From the NCBI RefSeq assembly GCF_022346005.1, contig NZ_JAKRMY010000012.1:1-64000 (forward strand): a stretch of DNA of 64,000 bases. Direction: 5' to 3'. The DNA comes from Corynebacterium sp. ACRPS (GTDB lineage: Bacteria > Actinomycetota > Actinomycetes > Mycobacteriales > Mycobacteriaceae). Positions within the stretch are counted from its first letter, which is position 1. Each line of letters starts with the position of its first letter. Shown here in pieces: positions 52,342-61,905 of the stretch. The notes below the pieces were generated by a model that did no database searches, was not told the DNA's origin, and was given only the letters and a program-made list of their open reading frames with translations. A program made the position numbers and the translations under genes.

Positions 52342-54612
52342 ATGTTCGATCTCGCCAGCATCGGCGCGGGGCTGCCCGTAGCCGAGACCATCGATTCGCT
52401 GCCTCGCACCGGAAACGTCGTCATTCAGGCACCGCCCGGCACGGGTAAAACCACGCTCGTGCCACCAGCACTAGCCAATCATTCCGCAGGGCGCGGCAAG
52501 GTCATCGTCACCGCCCCGCGCCGCGTGGCCGTGCGCGCGGCCGCCCAGCGCTTGAGCACCCTCAGCGGCACCCCGGAGAAGGTCGGTTTCGCCATCCGCG
52601 GCGAATCCCGCACGGGAAGCGAGGTCGAATTCGTCACCCCGGGCGTGCTGCTGCGCCGCCTGCTAAAGGATCCGGAGCTCGAGGGCGTGGCCGCCGTAGC
52701 CATCGATGAGGTCCACGAGCGCCAGCTGGATACGGATCTGGTGCTCGGCATGTGCCTAGAACTGGCCGAGCTGCGCGAGGACTTCCGCGTCATCGCCATG
52801 TCCGCCACGGTAGACGCACAGCGCTTTTCCCAGCTCATGGGCGCGCCCGTCCACACCACCGAGGCGGTGACCTATCCCCTGGATATCCAGTACGCGCCGC
52901 AGCCGGGGCGCGCGGCGGGATCGCGGGAGTTTTACGGGGGCATCGCCAAGCAAGCGGCCCGCCAACACGAATCCACGCTGGTCTTCGTGCCCGGCGTGCG
53001 CGAGGTCAACCTGGTGTGCGAGGAGCTGCAGGGCCATAATGTTTTCCCGCTGCACGGCAAGCAGACCACCGCGGAGCAGGATGCCGCGCTTTATACCGAT
53101 GAGCAGCGCATTGTGGTGGCGACATCCATCGCAGAGTCTTCGCTGACGGTGCCTGGCGTGCGCGTGGTGGTAGATGCGGGGCTGGCCCGCGTTCCCCGGC
53201 GCGATGCGCAGCGCGGTATGTCCGGTTTGGTAACGGTCTCCACGTCGAAGTCGAGCGCGGACCAGCGCGCGGGCCGTGCCGGGCGTGAGGCGCCAGGTAC
53301 GGTCATTCGTTGCTATTCCCAGGACGATTACCAACACTTTTCCCCGCACACCACTCCGGAGATCCTGTCCGCGGATCTCACGCAGGCTGCGCTGTTTTTG
53401 GATTGTTGGGGCGCGGGCCCGGATTTCCCGCTGCTCGATCCGCCGCCCGCCCAGGCCCTTGCGGCCGCGCGCGCCACCCTCGAGCGCATTGGCGCGACGC
53501 AGGAGCTCGCCCTCCTGCCCACCGATCCCCGCCTCGGCGCGGCCCTTATCCGGCACGGCAGCCAGGCGGCGCCCACCATCGCCGCGCTTGCCGATGCCCC
53601 CACCAATACCACCGATCTCACCCGCCGCCCCGCACCGCAGAAGGAAGTCAAGCGCCTGTCCCGCCTGGTGGAGGATCTCGGCCCCGCAGACCCCGGCGAG
53701 GTCGTCGCCACCGCCTATCCCGAGCAGGTGGCCAAGCGCGTGGGTGAAGACTATCTGCTGGCCAGCGGCACTCGCGCCCGGCTGCTGGATAACTCCGGGC
53801 TGGCAGGCTCGCCGTGGCTCGCCATCGCGGAGGTCACCCTCTCCAATGCCGGAAACCCCATCATCCGCACCGCCGCGCGCATCGCAGAATCCGCCGCGCT
53901 GGATGCCATCGGCGTGACCGAAGAAACTCGCGCCTTCCTGCGTGGGGGCCGCGTGCGCGGGGTCAAGGTCCGGGCGGCCGGGGCGATTGTGTTGTCCGAA
54001 ACCCCGGTCAAGGTCACTGGCGATGCCGCTGCGCAAGCCCTAGCCGCCGGCATCCGCGAAGAGGGCCTGGGCTTATTTACCTTCAGCGAGAAGGCCCAGA
54101 GCTTAAAAGATAGGCTCCGCCACCTGCACGCGCACTACGGCGATCCGTGGCCGGATGTCGATACCGCCGATCCCGCCGAGTGGCTCGGGCCCGAGCTGCA
54201 CCAGATTGCCGCGGGAACCCCCACCGCCAAGATAGACATGTACCCCGCCCTGCAGCGCCTGCTCCCCTGGCCCGAAGCCACCCGCTTAGACGAGCTCGCA
54301 CCTCAGCGCCTCCCAGTGCCCTCCGGCCGCGATGCCAAAATCGACTGGTCGGGCGAGCGCCCCGTGGTCCACATCAAGTTGCAGGAGTGCTTCGGCCTGG
54401 CCGAATCTCCGGAGTACTGCGGCAACCGCGTGCAATTTCACTTGCTCTCCCCCGCCGGCCGCCCGCTGGCGGTCACCGATGATCTTGCTAGCTTCTGGTC
54501 CGGCCCCTACGCCGGGGTGCGCGCCGATATGCGCGGACGCTACCCCAAGCACCCGTGGCCCGAGGATCCGTGGAATGCCATCGCCACCGCGCGGACCAAG
54601 AACCGGATGTAG
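52342..54612 (+). CDS. hrpB: ATP-dependent RNA helicase HrpB
   Basis: The 756-aa DExH helicase has Walker A PPGTGKTTL (residues ~31-39), DEVHERQLDTDL (~122) and SATVD (motif III). SSADQRAGRAGREAPG is motif VI. HrpB-type C-terminal domains follow, with EWLGPELHQ near 610 and YAGVRADMRGRYPKHPWPEDP at the end. HrpB is a widespread but poorly understood helicase. The ATG touches the stop of the acetyltransferase gene, so translation is probably coupled. Confidence 0.93.
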   Translation: MFDLASIGAGLPVAETIDSLPRTGNVVIQAPPGTGKTTLVPPALANHSAGRGKVIVTAPRRVAVRAAAQRLSTLSGTPEKVGFAIRGESRTGSEVEFVTPGVLLRRLLKDPELEGVAAVAIDEVHERQLDTDLVLGMCLELAELREDFRVIAMSATVDAQRFSQLMGAPVHTTEAVTYPLDIQYAPQPGRAAGSREFYGGIAKQAARQHESTLVFVPGVREVNLVCEELQGHNVFPLHGKQTTAEQDAALYTDEQRIVVATSIAESSLTVPGVRVVVDAGLARVPRRDAQRGMSGLVTVSTSKSSADQRAGRAGREAPGTVIRCYSQDDYQHFSPHTTPEILSADLTQAALFLDCWGAGPDFPLLDPPPAQALAAARATLERIGATQELALLPTDPRLGAALIRHGSQAAPTIAALADAPTNTTDLTRRPAPQKEVKRLSRLVEDLGPADPGEVVATAYPEQVAKRVGEDYLLASGTRARLLDNSGLAGSPWLAIAEVTLSNAGNPIIRTAARIAESAALDAIGVTEETRAFLRGGRVRGVKVRAAGAIVLSETPVKVTGDAAAQALAAGIREEGLGLFTFSEKAQSLKDRLRHLHAHYGDPWPDVDTADPAEWLGPELHQIAAGTPTAKIDMYPALQRLLPWPEATRLDELAPQRLPVPSGRDAKIDWSGERPVVHIKLQECFGLAESPEYCGNRVQFHLLSPAGRPLAVTDDLASFWSGPYAGVRADMRGRYPKHPWPEDPWNAIATARTKNRM

Positions 54613-54613
54613 C

Positions 54614-55384
54614 CTAACCCCACTGCTGCCAGGATAAATAGCAGCTCATGACCACTACCAAGGTAAGCAGGGCATAGCGGATAAACTTCGTCCCGCCGCT
54701 GAGCACCGTCCGCGCGCCCACCTGGGCGCCGAGGATATTGGCGGCGGCCAACGCGATACCAAGGGTCCACCACACGTGGCCGCCAAGGATAAAGGTCACC
54801 AGCGCGCCAAGGTTCGTGGCGGTATTGACCACCTTGGCCATCGCCGCGGATTTTAAGAAGTTCTGGGAGAAGATAAAGGTAAAGGCCATGATCAGGAACA
54901 TGCCGGTTCCCGGGCCAAAGATGCCGTCATAAAAGGAGATGGCCGCGACCGCCACAAGCCCCGCCCAGGTGCGCCATCCGCCGCGGATGCCGGGTGACTC
55001 GGTGGTGCCGAAGCTCGGCTTAAAGGTCACGAAGACGCCCACCACCACTAACAGCACGATAATGAGCGGGCGCATGATGTCGCTATTTAGATTCGCCGCC
55101 ACACTCGCGCCCAGCCCGGCGCACACGAGGGCGATGAGGGCGTAGCGAACGAGCTCTCCTGCCGGCGGGCCCACCCTGCGCGCCAAGGTCACGGCCGCCG
55201 ATGCCGTGCCCGATACCGCCGCGAGCTTGTTGGTGGCCAGCGCCGTTGCCGGTGCCAGCCCCGGCACGACGGCAAGCAATAGCGGAATAAGCACGAGGCC
55301 TCCCCCGCCAATGACCGCGTCGATCCAGCCTGCCCCCGCCGCTCCCATAAGGAGCACCGCCCACTGCGCCACGTCGATATCCAT
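54614..55384 (-). CDS. TauE/SafE-family anion exporter
   Basis: The 256-aa protein has about eight membrane helices. The N-terminal GWIDAVIGGGGLVLIPLLLA and the central FYDGIFGPGTGMFLIMAF repeats are the two family halves. Members move sulfonates, sulfite or sulfoacetate; the actual substrate is unknown. The ATG at 55384 is supported by TATGAT (55391-55396) 6 nt upstream. It converges with hrpB. Confidence 0.87.
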   Translation of the reverse strand: MDIDVAQWAVLLMGAAGAGWIDAVIGGGGLVLIPLLLAVVPGLAPATALATNKLAAVSGTASAAVTLARRVGPPAGELVRYALIALVCAGLGASVAANLNSDIMRPLIIVLLVVVGVFVTFKPSFGTTESPGIRGGWRTWAGLVAVAAISFYDGIFGPGTGMFLIMAFTFIFSQNFLKSAAMAKVVNTATNLGALVTFILGGHVWWTLGIALAAANILGAQVGARTVLSGGTKFIRYALLTLVVVMSCYLSWQQWG

Positions 55385-55454
55385 GAGGAGATCATAAACC
55401 CCGCGGCGGGGAGGTCTAGACTCGATCGAGGACGAGCAGAAGATGGGAGAATAC

Positions 55455-56549
55455 GTGGCTAAACGGCACTGGGGAATAAGCGTAGACACCCACACCATCC
55501 TGCGGTGGGGCATCGTCGTCCCCGTCTCCATCCTCTTGGGCTGGCTTTTTAGCATGTGGCACGTGCCGGCCGCGTGGATTTTGGCCGCGATCATCGCCTC
55601 TGGAGCCATGGCCCTTATCACCGGCGAAGACCTCAAGGTCAACCGCAAATTTTATGGTCTATCGCGCGGATTCATCGGCATCATGGCCGCGCTGCCGCTA
55701 ACGGTGGTCTCCTTTGGCCAATTGGTGGGATACCTGCCGGCGGCCATAACCATGTCCTTTGTCACCATCGCGCTGGGCATCTTCTGCGGCGTCATGCTGC
55801 ACCGCCAGCAGCCACGGGACGTCTCCTCCGAAACCGGCATCCTGTCCATGCTCCCCGGGGGTGCCTCGCTCATGCCCGCGCTTGCCGATGAACTCGGTGC
55901 CGACTACCGCTACGTCGCGCTCACCCAATACCTGCGGTTATTGATCGTTTCCGTATCCCTTCCCGCCGTCGTGACCTTCCTCGATACGCCTGCAGGAAGG
56001 GGCGGTGACTTAAGGCTGGAGGCGGAAACCACCTGGTGGATCATCGCACTAGTGCTCGTTATCGCGCTGGTCGGCGAAAGCCTTGGCAAATTCCTGCACC
56101 TGCCCGCCGCTGCGGTCCTCGGCCCGCTGATCTTGACGGTGCTGGCCTCGTTCTTCCTGCCGGAGGGCCATACGTTAGAGCCGATCTATGCCTTTAAGGT
56201 CATCGCCTTTTTATCCATCGGTTGGGTCTGCGGCGGCGGGCTGTCTCTCCCATCGCTCAAGGCCTTTGCTAAGCAGCTTCCCGCGACGATTCTTTTTATC
56301 GCCGCGGTCCTCGGCCTGTGTGCGGCCACGGCGTGGCCGCTGATGCACTGGCTCAATATCAGCTACTTCGAGGCCTACCTAGCTACTAGCCCCGGCGCGC
56401 TAGAGACCGTGCTCGCGCTCTCCGCGGAAGGCGGGGCTGGCCCCGTGGTTATCGCGGTGCAGCTTACCCGCCTCATCGCGGTGCTGGTCATTGCGGGGTA
56501 CCTGCCGCAGCTCATTAGGGCCGTCGGCAAGTTTGCTAAAAGGCGCTAG
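55455..56549 (+). CDS. AbrB-family membrane protein
   Basis: The 364-aa protein has 10-11 membrane helices in two similar halves, each with a GGAS-type loop (MLPGGASLMPALADELGADY and ATSPGALETVLALSAEGGAG). This is the 'ammonia monooxygenase/AbrB duplication' family, whose members are named from misassigned regulators and have no proven substrate. GTG 55455 is preferred because GGGAG lies 5 nt upstream; ATG 55443 would add four residues. Confidence 0.8.
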   Translation: MAKRHWGISVDTHTILRWGIVVPVSILLGWLFSMWHVPAAWILAAIIASGAMALITGEDLKVNRKFYGLSRGFIGIMAALPLTVVSFGQLVGYLPAAITMSFVTIALGIFCGVMLHRQQPRDVSSETGILSMLPGGASLMPALADELGADYRYVALTQYLRLLIVSVSLPAVVTFLDTPAGRGGDLRLEAETTWWIIALVLVIALVGESLGKFLHLPAAAVLGPLILTVLASFFLPEGHTLEPIYAFKVIAFLSIGWVCGGGLSLPSLKAFAKQLPATILFIAAVLGLCAATAWPLMHWLNISYFEAYLATSPGALETVLALSAEGGAGPVVIAVQLTRLIAVLVIAGYLPQLIRAVGKFAKRR

Positions 56550-56558
56550 CCGGCGCGT

Positions 56559-58229
56559 TTAGTTATTTAGCACGGCCTCGCGCAGCACCGACATGGGCAC
56601 CGAGCCAAGAGCCAAGGCCTCGGAGTGGAATTCGCGGGCGCTCATGTCCTGCTCCTCGGCGGCGGCGCGGGTTTCTTGCCACAGGCGCTGGCCCAAGGCA
56701 TAGGACGGGGCCTGGCCCGGCCAACCCAGGTAGCGGTTGACCTCAAAGTTGAGGTTCGCATCATCCATGGCGGTGTTTTCGCGCATGTAGGTCTTCACGT
56801 GGGCCTTATCCCACGCGCCGGATACGGTGCAGTCCGGTAGCTTCTTGCCCAGGTGCAATCCGATGTCCACCACGACGCGGGCCGCGCGCAGGCGCTGGGC
56901 ATCGAGCAGCCCCATCCGCACGCCAGGATCGTCCATGTAACCCAGCTCGGCCATGAGCTGCTCGGCGTATAGGGCCCAGCCCTCGCCGTGGCCGGAGTTC
57001 CAGGTCACCGCGCGGCGCCACAGGTTCAGATCCTCTTGTACCAGGGCAGAACCCAGCTGCAGGTGGTGGCCCGGTACGCCCTCATGGTGCACGGTGGTCA
57101 GCTCCTGCCAGGTGTGGAAGGTGTCTTGGCCCTCCGGCACGGACCACCACATGCGGCCCGGGCGCGAGAAGTCATCGCTCGGCGGGGTGTAGAAGATGCC
57201 ACCGGTACCCGCTGGGTCGATGCGGCACTCGATCTCTTCGACTTCTTCCGGAATGTCGAATTCCTTGCCGTTGAGCTCGGCGATGACCGCATCGGCCTTG
57301 CTCTGTATCCACTCCACCAAGGCATCAGTACCGCGCAGGGTATAGCGCTCCTCGTGGTTCAGCTTGCGCATGGCAGAGCGCACCGAGCACTCCGGGCCAT
57401 AAAGCTCGTGCGCGATCTTTTCCTGTTCCCCGCGCAGGTAGCGCACCTGGTCAAGGCCCCATTCATAGGCCTCGTCCAAGTCCACGGAATCGCCAACGAA
57501 AAGCTTGGAAAAGCGCTCGTAGCGCTCGCGGCCCACCGCGTCCTTATTAGAGGACTGCGGCTGCAGATCATTAGACAGCCAATCCGAGAACTCGCCAAAG
57601 GCCTCCTTGGCATTCTTCACCTCGGCGGAGTCGGGGGCGAGGCCGAGGCCCTCGAGCATGGAATCGGCATCGGCAAGCCGCTCGCACTGCACAATGACCT
57701 CAGAGATCTGGCGGTGCGGTGCCACCATGCCGTGGGAGGCCGCTTCCTTCAGGGACTCGCGGTAGCCATCGAGGGAGCCCTTGACCTTGGACAGACGGGA
57801 GCGAATGGCCTCGCGGTCCTCCTGGGTCTCCTGCGGCATAAGCAGCAGGGAATCCCGGATGGTCTGCACGGGCGAGGCAATATTATTAAGGCTGCGAATA
57901 TCCTCGCCGTGGTGGTGCAAATCCAGATCTAAGCAGAGACGATCCCGCAAGACGGCGGCGGTGACATAATCCACGTCATCAAAGTCATCCTCATCATCGG
58001 ATTCATCGGTGGTGTCATCCAAGGCATCCAGATCCGCAACCATATCGCGGGTGCGATCAGCGACAGCCTCAAAATAATCGGGGGAAAAATCCTGCAATTC
58101 GCCTTCAAAACCGTCAATGCCCCACGCGGTTGCATCTGTTGGGGATAGTTCGGCTAGGTCGTGAACGAAGTTATCGCACGAAGCGTCCAGTAGAGAGGGC
58201 TGGCGCTTAGCGGTCTGCTCAGAACTCAT
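56559..58229 (-). CDS. DUF885 family protein, probable zinc carboxypeptidase
   Basis: The 556-aa protein has VHHEGVPGHHLQLGSAL (HExxxxHH, residues ~380-390) and an EGWALYAEQLMAELG block ~40 residues later, as in DUF885/M32-like metallopeptidases. The N-terminal third is acidic (DDTTDESDDEDDFDDVDYV). There is no signal peptide, so it should be cytosolic. ATG 58229 lies 8 nt after TAGACT; the upstream frame to 58337 overlaps the next gene and is rejected. Confidence 0.85.
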   Translation of the reverse strand: MSSEQTAKRQPSLLDASCDNFVHDLAELSPTDATAWGIDGFEGELQDFSPDYFEAVADRTRDMVADLDALDDTTDESDDEDDFDDVDYVTAAVLRDRLCLDLDLHHHGEDIRSLNNIASPVQTIRDSLLLMPQETQEDREAIRSRLSKVKGSLDGYRESLKEAASHGMVAPHRQISEVIVQCERLADADSMLEGLGLAPDSAEVKNAKEAFGEFSDWLSNDLQPQSSNKDAVGRERYERFSKLFVGDSVDLDEAYEWGLDQVRYLRGEQEKIAHELYGPECSVRSAMRKLNHEERYTLRGTDALVEWIQSKADAVIAELNGKEFDIPEEVEEIECRIDPAGTGGIFYTPPSDDFSRPGRMWWSVPEGQDTFHTWQELTTVHHEGVPGHHLQLGSALVQEDLNLWRRAVTWNSGHGEGWALYAEQLMAELGYMDDPGVRMGLLDAQRLRAARVVVDIGLHLGKKLPDCTVSGAWDKAHVKTYMRENTAMDDANLNFEVNRYLGWPGQAPSYALGQRLWQETRAAAEEQDMSAREFHSEALALGSVPMSVLREAVLNN

Positions 58230-58300
58230 AAGAGGGAAGTCTAACCCTTTATCTTGTTGATAGGCCACCCAGCCCCACCCAAATGTTGCAAACTTGTTAG

Positions 58301-58870
58301 CTAATCGTTGTTCCACTTCGTGCCTGGGTAGTGCCACTGGGCAAAACCATCCAGCACGGCCGCGGGATTTTCCTCTATGAACAGCGCTTTTACAAAGCGG
58401 GGCAGGATGAAGCCCGCCTCGGCCATGGCGGCATACATGTCATAAAAGGGCTGCCAAAAGCCCTCCACGTCAACCAAGCCAACGGGCCCGCGAATGCTGC
58501 CCAGCTGTTGTTGGGTCAGTACCTCTGTTACTTCCTCCAACGTGCCCACGCCGCCGGGCAAACAGATAAAGGCGTCCGCCAGCTGCTCCATCCGGGTTTT
58601 CCGCTCGGCCATAGAATCCACTACCTCGAGGCGGGTCAAACCTGGATGGGAAATCTCTAAATCCACCAAGGATTGCGGCATGACGCCAGTGACGGTGCCG
58701 CCAGCCTGCAGGCAGGAATTGGCCACCTCGCGCATGAGGCCGATATTTCCGCCGCCATAGACCAAGTTCAGCCCGCGACGGGCAAGCTCGCCGCCCAAGT
58801 GTTGTGCCGCTGCGCTATAGGCGGGCGAATTGCCCACGGCAGAGCCGCAATAAACCGCTACTGATCTCAT
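58301..58870 (-). CDS. LOG-family nucleoside monophosphate phosphoribohydrolase
   Basis: The 189-aa Rossmann-like protein has VYGGGNIGLMREVANSC and the diagnostic PGGVGTLEEVTEVLTQQQ block. LOG enzymes split adenosine or cytokinin-riboside 5'-monophosphates; the actinobacterial ones are often called TIGR00730 proteins. TATGCT (58878-58883) lies exactly 7 nt before the ATG. It converges on DUF885 and is divergent from the ROK regulator. Confidence 0.9.
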   Translation of the reverse strand: MRSVAVYCGSAVGNSPAYSAAAQHLGGELARRGLNLVYGGGNIGLMREVANSCLQAGGTVTGVMPQSLVDLEISHPGLTRLEVVDSMAERKTRMEQLADAFICLPGGVGTLEEVTEVLTQQQLGSIRGPVGLVDVEGFWQPFYDMYAAMAEAGFILPRFVKALFIEENPAAVLDGFAQWHYPGTKWNND

Positions 58871-58965
58871 GCGCCCCAGCATAGGGAATTTTTGGCCTAC
58901 CTCCACCTTTAGACCATTCGGTACATACACCTATGAATAGATTAGACAAAGCAGTCTGTGACACA

Positions 58966-58978
58966 TATACTTTCTTTC
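58966..58978 (+). promoter_or_regulatory. Leaderless promoter (-10) of the ROK regulator
   Basis: TATACT (58966-58971) lies 7 nt before ATG 58979. The stretch before it contains TTAGACAAAG, which may supply a weak -35. Confidence 0.55.
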
Positions 58979-60112
58979 ATGATCAAACCTGGCCCCGTGT
59001 TCACCCGCCCCCGTACACCGGCTGCTAAGTGCCTTCACCTGGTGCGCCTGAACCCGATCATTACCCGTAGTGAGCTGGTAGAAGCCACCGGACTCTCCCA
59101 GCCCACCATTACCCGCGCTACCACCGCGCTCCTCAACGCAGGACTCATCCAAGAGCGCACCGACCTCACCCAATCCCAGGGCCGAGGCCGCCCTACGGTC
59201 CCCCTCGAGGCCGCGGATAATAACTGGGTGCTCGGCGGCATCGCCGTCGGCACCTCCGAGACCTATATCGGCCTCTATGACATCAAGGGCCGCACCATTT
59301 CGGAGGAAGAGATTGCCACTCCTGTCGCCCGCCTGACGGAGGAAGACTTTCTTGAACACATCATGGCCGGCATCAACCGCATGATGACGGGCCTGGATCG
59401 CCGCCTCGTGGCCTTGGGGATTACCACCTCGGGCACTGTGGACGAAGAGGGCCTGGTCACGGCGGATAATCTGGGATGGCACGGCGTGGATATCGCGGAG
59501 CGCTTGCGCTTCCAATTTAGCGTTCCCGTGGTGGTTACCTCCGCCATTTCCGCCATTTTGGGCTCGGAGACGCAGGCCGCCGAGATTGGTACGAACGAGC
59601 GCGTGCTCCTGCTCTTCGCGGATGATTCTTTAGGATCGGCGCTATCCGCCGATGACGAGGTAAATTCCATCATCCCACTGCCACAAACCCGCTCTGACCT
59701 ACTGGGGCACGGCGCTTCCGAACACCTCTTGGCCACCCAGTCCATCCTGGAGGCCGTGCGCCGGCACGGCATCGAGGTCAACACCCTGCCCGAGGTCGCG
59801 ACCATCGCCGAATCCAATTCAGCCGTGCGCGCCATTTTGGATGAGCGCGCCCGCCAGCTGGGCCAGATTACGGCGGAGATGGTCCGCGAATACTCGCCGA
59901 AAACCGTGGTCATTGCCGGCGGGGCCTTTACCGGCGATTCCCGCGCGCCCCAGCTTTTTGCCTCCACCGTCCGCGATTCCACCTCGGATGAACTGGAACT
60001 GCGCATGATCCCAAGCCACAAAGAAATCGTGCGCGCCGTCGCCCGTACCGTGGCTACCGATCAGCTATTGCGCGAACCATTGGAGCTGGGCCGCTCACTC
60101 CAGACCGCGTAA
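58979..60112 (+). CDS. ROK-family transcriptional regulator
   Basis: The 377-aa protein starts with a winged-helix domain (residues ~15-75; ITRSELVEATGLSQPTITRA is the recognition part) joined to a ROK sugar-kinase-like fold (~85-365). The GHGASEHLL block is present, but the CxCGxxGC zinc motif of many ROK proteins is not. Such regulators usually sense a sugar or sugar phosphate, but there is no sugar operon next to it. ATG 58979 is chosen from the leaderless -10 box. Its end overlaps the convergent HAD gene by 18 bp. Confidence 0.88.
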   Translation: MIKPGPVFTRPRTPAAKCLHLVRLNPIITRSELVEATGLSQPTITRATTALLNAGLIQERTDLTQSQGRGRPTVPLEAADNNWVLGGIAVGTSETYIGLYDIKGRTISEEEIATPVARLTEEDFLEHIMAGINRMMTGLDRRLVALGITTSGTVDEEGLVTADNLGWHGVDIAERLRFQFSVPVVVTSAISAILGSETQAAEIGTNERVLLLFADDSLGSALSADDEVNSIIPLPQTRSDLLGHGASEHLLATQSILEAVRRHGIEVNTLPEVATIAESNSAVRAILDERARQLGQITAEMVREYSPKTVVIAGGAFTGDSRAPQLFASTVRDSTSDELELRMIPSHKEIVRAVARTVATDQLLREPLELGRSLQTA

Positions 60113-60691
60113 AACCTCGCGCGCGGAGTCGATCCCGGTAAACAGGTGGGCTTGCAACCCGCAATAAGTGGCGCCCTCGATGTAGTCGATGCGGTCATCG
60201 AAAAAATGCGTGTCCTTGGGCTGCGCCGCTAGCGCGTCTACCGCCACTCGGTAGGCCTCTGGGTGCGGCTTGGCCACCCCGATATCGCAGCTCAACGTTA
60301 CCGCCGCGCACTCTGCCAACCACGGGTGCTGCGCGCGCACCTGTTTCGCCAAGGTCGTGGGGATATTGGATAAAATCCCCACGCTAAAGCCCTCCCCGAT
60401 GAGCCCTCTGACCAGCGCTACCACCTCTGGGTCCGCCTCAAGCAGGTACTGGTTCTCGCAGGCCACGGCCCCAGCGCAGTCAATGGGCCCCATTCCCGCG
60501 CGGGCGGCTATCTCATTCCAGTAGTGACTATCACTAAAAATTCCGGCATCGTAATCCGGCCGGAAATAGTTATAGGCCTCCCAGAAGGCCTCCGGGTTCG
60601 CAGGCTCGAGGAAGCGCTCTAGTTCAGCGTGCGCTTCCGGCGTGGCGGGGCGCAGCAGCACGCCGTATAGATCAAACAGCAACTTCGGCAT
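60095..60691 (-). CDS. HAD-superfamily hydrolase
   Basis: The 198-aa protein has the nucleophile loop FDLYGVLL (Asp7; the second Asp is Tyr), then GILSNIP (motif II), CDIGVAKPHPEAY (motif III Lys) and FFDDRIDYIEGA (motif IV). With Tyr in place of the second acidic residue of DxD, it resembles YihX/dehalogenase-like members rather than classic phosphatases. The substrate is not known. It overlaps the 3' end of the ROK gene. Confidence 0.85.
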   Translation of the reverse strand: MPKLLFDLYGVLLRPATPEAHAELERFLEPANPEAFWEAYNYFRPDYDAGIFSDSHYWNEIAARAGMGPIDCAGAVACENQYLLEADPEVVALVRGLIGEGFSVGILSNIPTTLAKQVRAQHPWLAECAAVTLSCDIGVAKPHPEAYRVAVDALAAQPKDTHFFDDRIDYIEGATYCGLQAHLFTGIDSAREVLRGLE

Positions 60692-60703
60692 AATGCGTCC
60701 AGT

Positions 60704-61057
60704 TTATGCGCGCCTAGTAGCTTGGGTCTGCACGGCCACAATCCCTACCGCGGTGCCGGCGATAAAAATCACCAGCGCCAGCGTCGCCTGCGCCATCGGC
60801 AAAACGATGAGCACGGCCAGCGAAGCCAAAATCAGCATTCCACTCAGGGAATATAGGGAGCGGTTGACCAGCCCGCGCTTACCGATGACCCCACACGCCA
60901 GCATCACCACCCCCGCAAACGGGCTCAGCATAAGCGCTGCGGTGGTCAAAAAGATGCCGAGGGTGACGTGGCTTGAGATGACCGCAGCCCCAATGATGAG
61001 GCTTAATGCCAATACCGCCAGGGTGGCGGAGAGGGTTGTTTTGAGGTGTCCAGACAT
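60704..61057 (-). CDS. Four-helix membrane protein of unknown function
   Basis: The 117-aa protein consists almost entirely of four membrane helices with short loops (KRGLVNRSLYS between helices 2 and 3). GGAGG lies about 8 nt before the ATG, a strong ribosome site. It is 12 bp upstream of the HAD gene and probably cotranscribed with it. Unrecognised. Confidence 0.7.
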   Translation of the reverse strand: MSGHLKTTLSATLAVLALSLIIGAAVISSHVTLGIFLTTAALMLSPFAGVVMLACGVIGKRGLVNRSLYSLSGMLILASLAVLIVLPMAQATLALVIFIAGTAVGIVAVQTQATRRA

Positions 61058-61131
61058 ACGTCAATCCTCCCACAGCAGCGCAGTGCCATGGGAGGATTGA
61101 TTTAAATCTTGATGTGTTTGTTATTCACAAC

Positions 61132-61620
61132 TTAGGAGTTGCGGTTAGCCAAACGGGAATCGATGCGCAGCAGGCCAGCGCCATCGTTGCCCACCAGCTT
61201 GATCTGGTCGATGATCTCAGAAACGGTGTCCTCTTCCTCGATCTGCTCAGCCAAGAACCAGTCAATGAGCTGACGGGAGTCCAGGTCCTGGATGTCAAGG
61301 GCAACGCGGGCGATCTCGCGGATCTGCTCGGAGACCTTCTGCTCGTGTGCCAAGGAAGCCTCGAACGCATCCAGCGGGGTGGCAGCCTTGATGGAGCCAA
61401 CCGGGATATCGTTGAGCTCTACGCGGTAGCCGCGTGCCAAGAGGTGATCCGCAAGCTTCTGTGCGTGAACGCGCTCTTCGCCAGCCTGAGCCATGAACCA
61501 ATCGCGCATGCCCGGGAAGGACAGGTTGTCCATCTCGTAGGCCAGCTGGGTGTAGACCATAGCGGCGCCGTGCTCGTTAATGACCTGATTGTTTAGCAGG
61601 GTTTGCAGCTTCTCATCCAT
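61132..61620 (-). CDS. ftn: Ferritin
   Basis: The 162-aa four-helix protein stores iron as a 24-mer shell. The ferroxidase ligands are visible in INEHGAAMVYTQLAYEMD (Glu), GEERVHAQKLADHL (Glu, Glu, His) and WFLAEQIEEEDTVSEIIDQI (Glu, Gln). No haem-binding Met of bacterioferritins is in the usual place, so Ftn is preferred. AGAAAGGA lies before the ATG. A possible DtxR site is located 114 bp upstream; in C. glutamicum ftn is activated by DtxR. Confidence 0.92.
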   Translation of the reverse strand: MDEKLQTLLNNQVINEHGAAMVYTQLAYEMDNLSFPGMRDWFMAQAGEERVHAQKLADHLLARGYRVELNDIPVGSIKAATPLDAFEASLAHEQKVSEQIREIARVALDIQDLDSRQLIDWFLAEQIEEEDTVSEIIDQIKLVGNDGAGLLRIDSRLANRNS

Positions 61621-61733
61621 TGCTAAATCCTTTCTGTAGGAATCAATTAATTGGTTGTAGGCACTACAATACCCAAATAAAATCTCCCGTCTAGCAAGGC
61701 ATGCTTAATCAAACCCGCACCTCAGGGGCATTT

Positions 61734-61752
61734 TTCAGATTGGATCACCTAA
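61734..61752. promoter_or_regulatory. Possible DtxR operator upstream of ftn
   Basis: TTCAGATTGGATCACCTAA matches the DtxR consensus TTAGGTTAGCCTAACCTAA at 12 of 19 positions, with a complete right half CACCTAA. The rest of 61621-61905 shows no gene. Confidence 0.3.
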
Positions 61753-61905
61753 GTTAGTTAAGACAAAGCTGCTCCACGGCCCGAAGTTAATATCGCCTAA
61801 TAGTTCGAGGTCATCGCCCTAAACGGCCAACCTCGCCGCGCTAGCCCACTCCATCCGACCCCCTACAGCCAGTACGCCCCCGCATATCAGATTTGCAATG
61901 TGATA

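Noticed and set aside
52756..54036. 426-codon open frame on the minus strand over hrpB
   Set aside because: Antisense shadow; the hrpB frame carries all helicase motifs.
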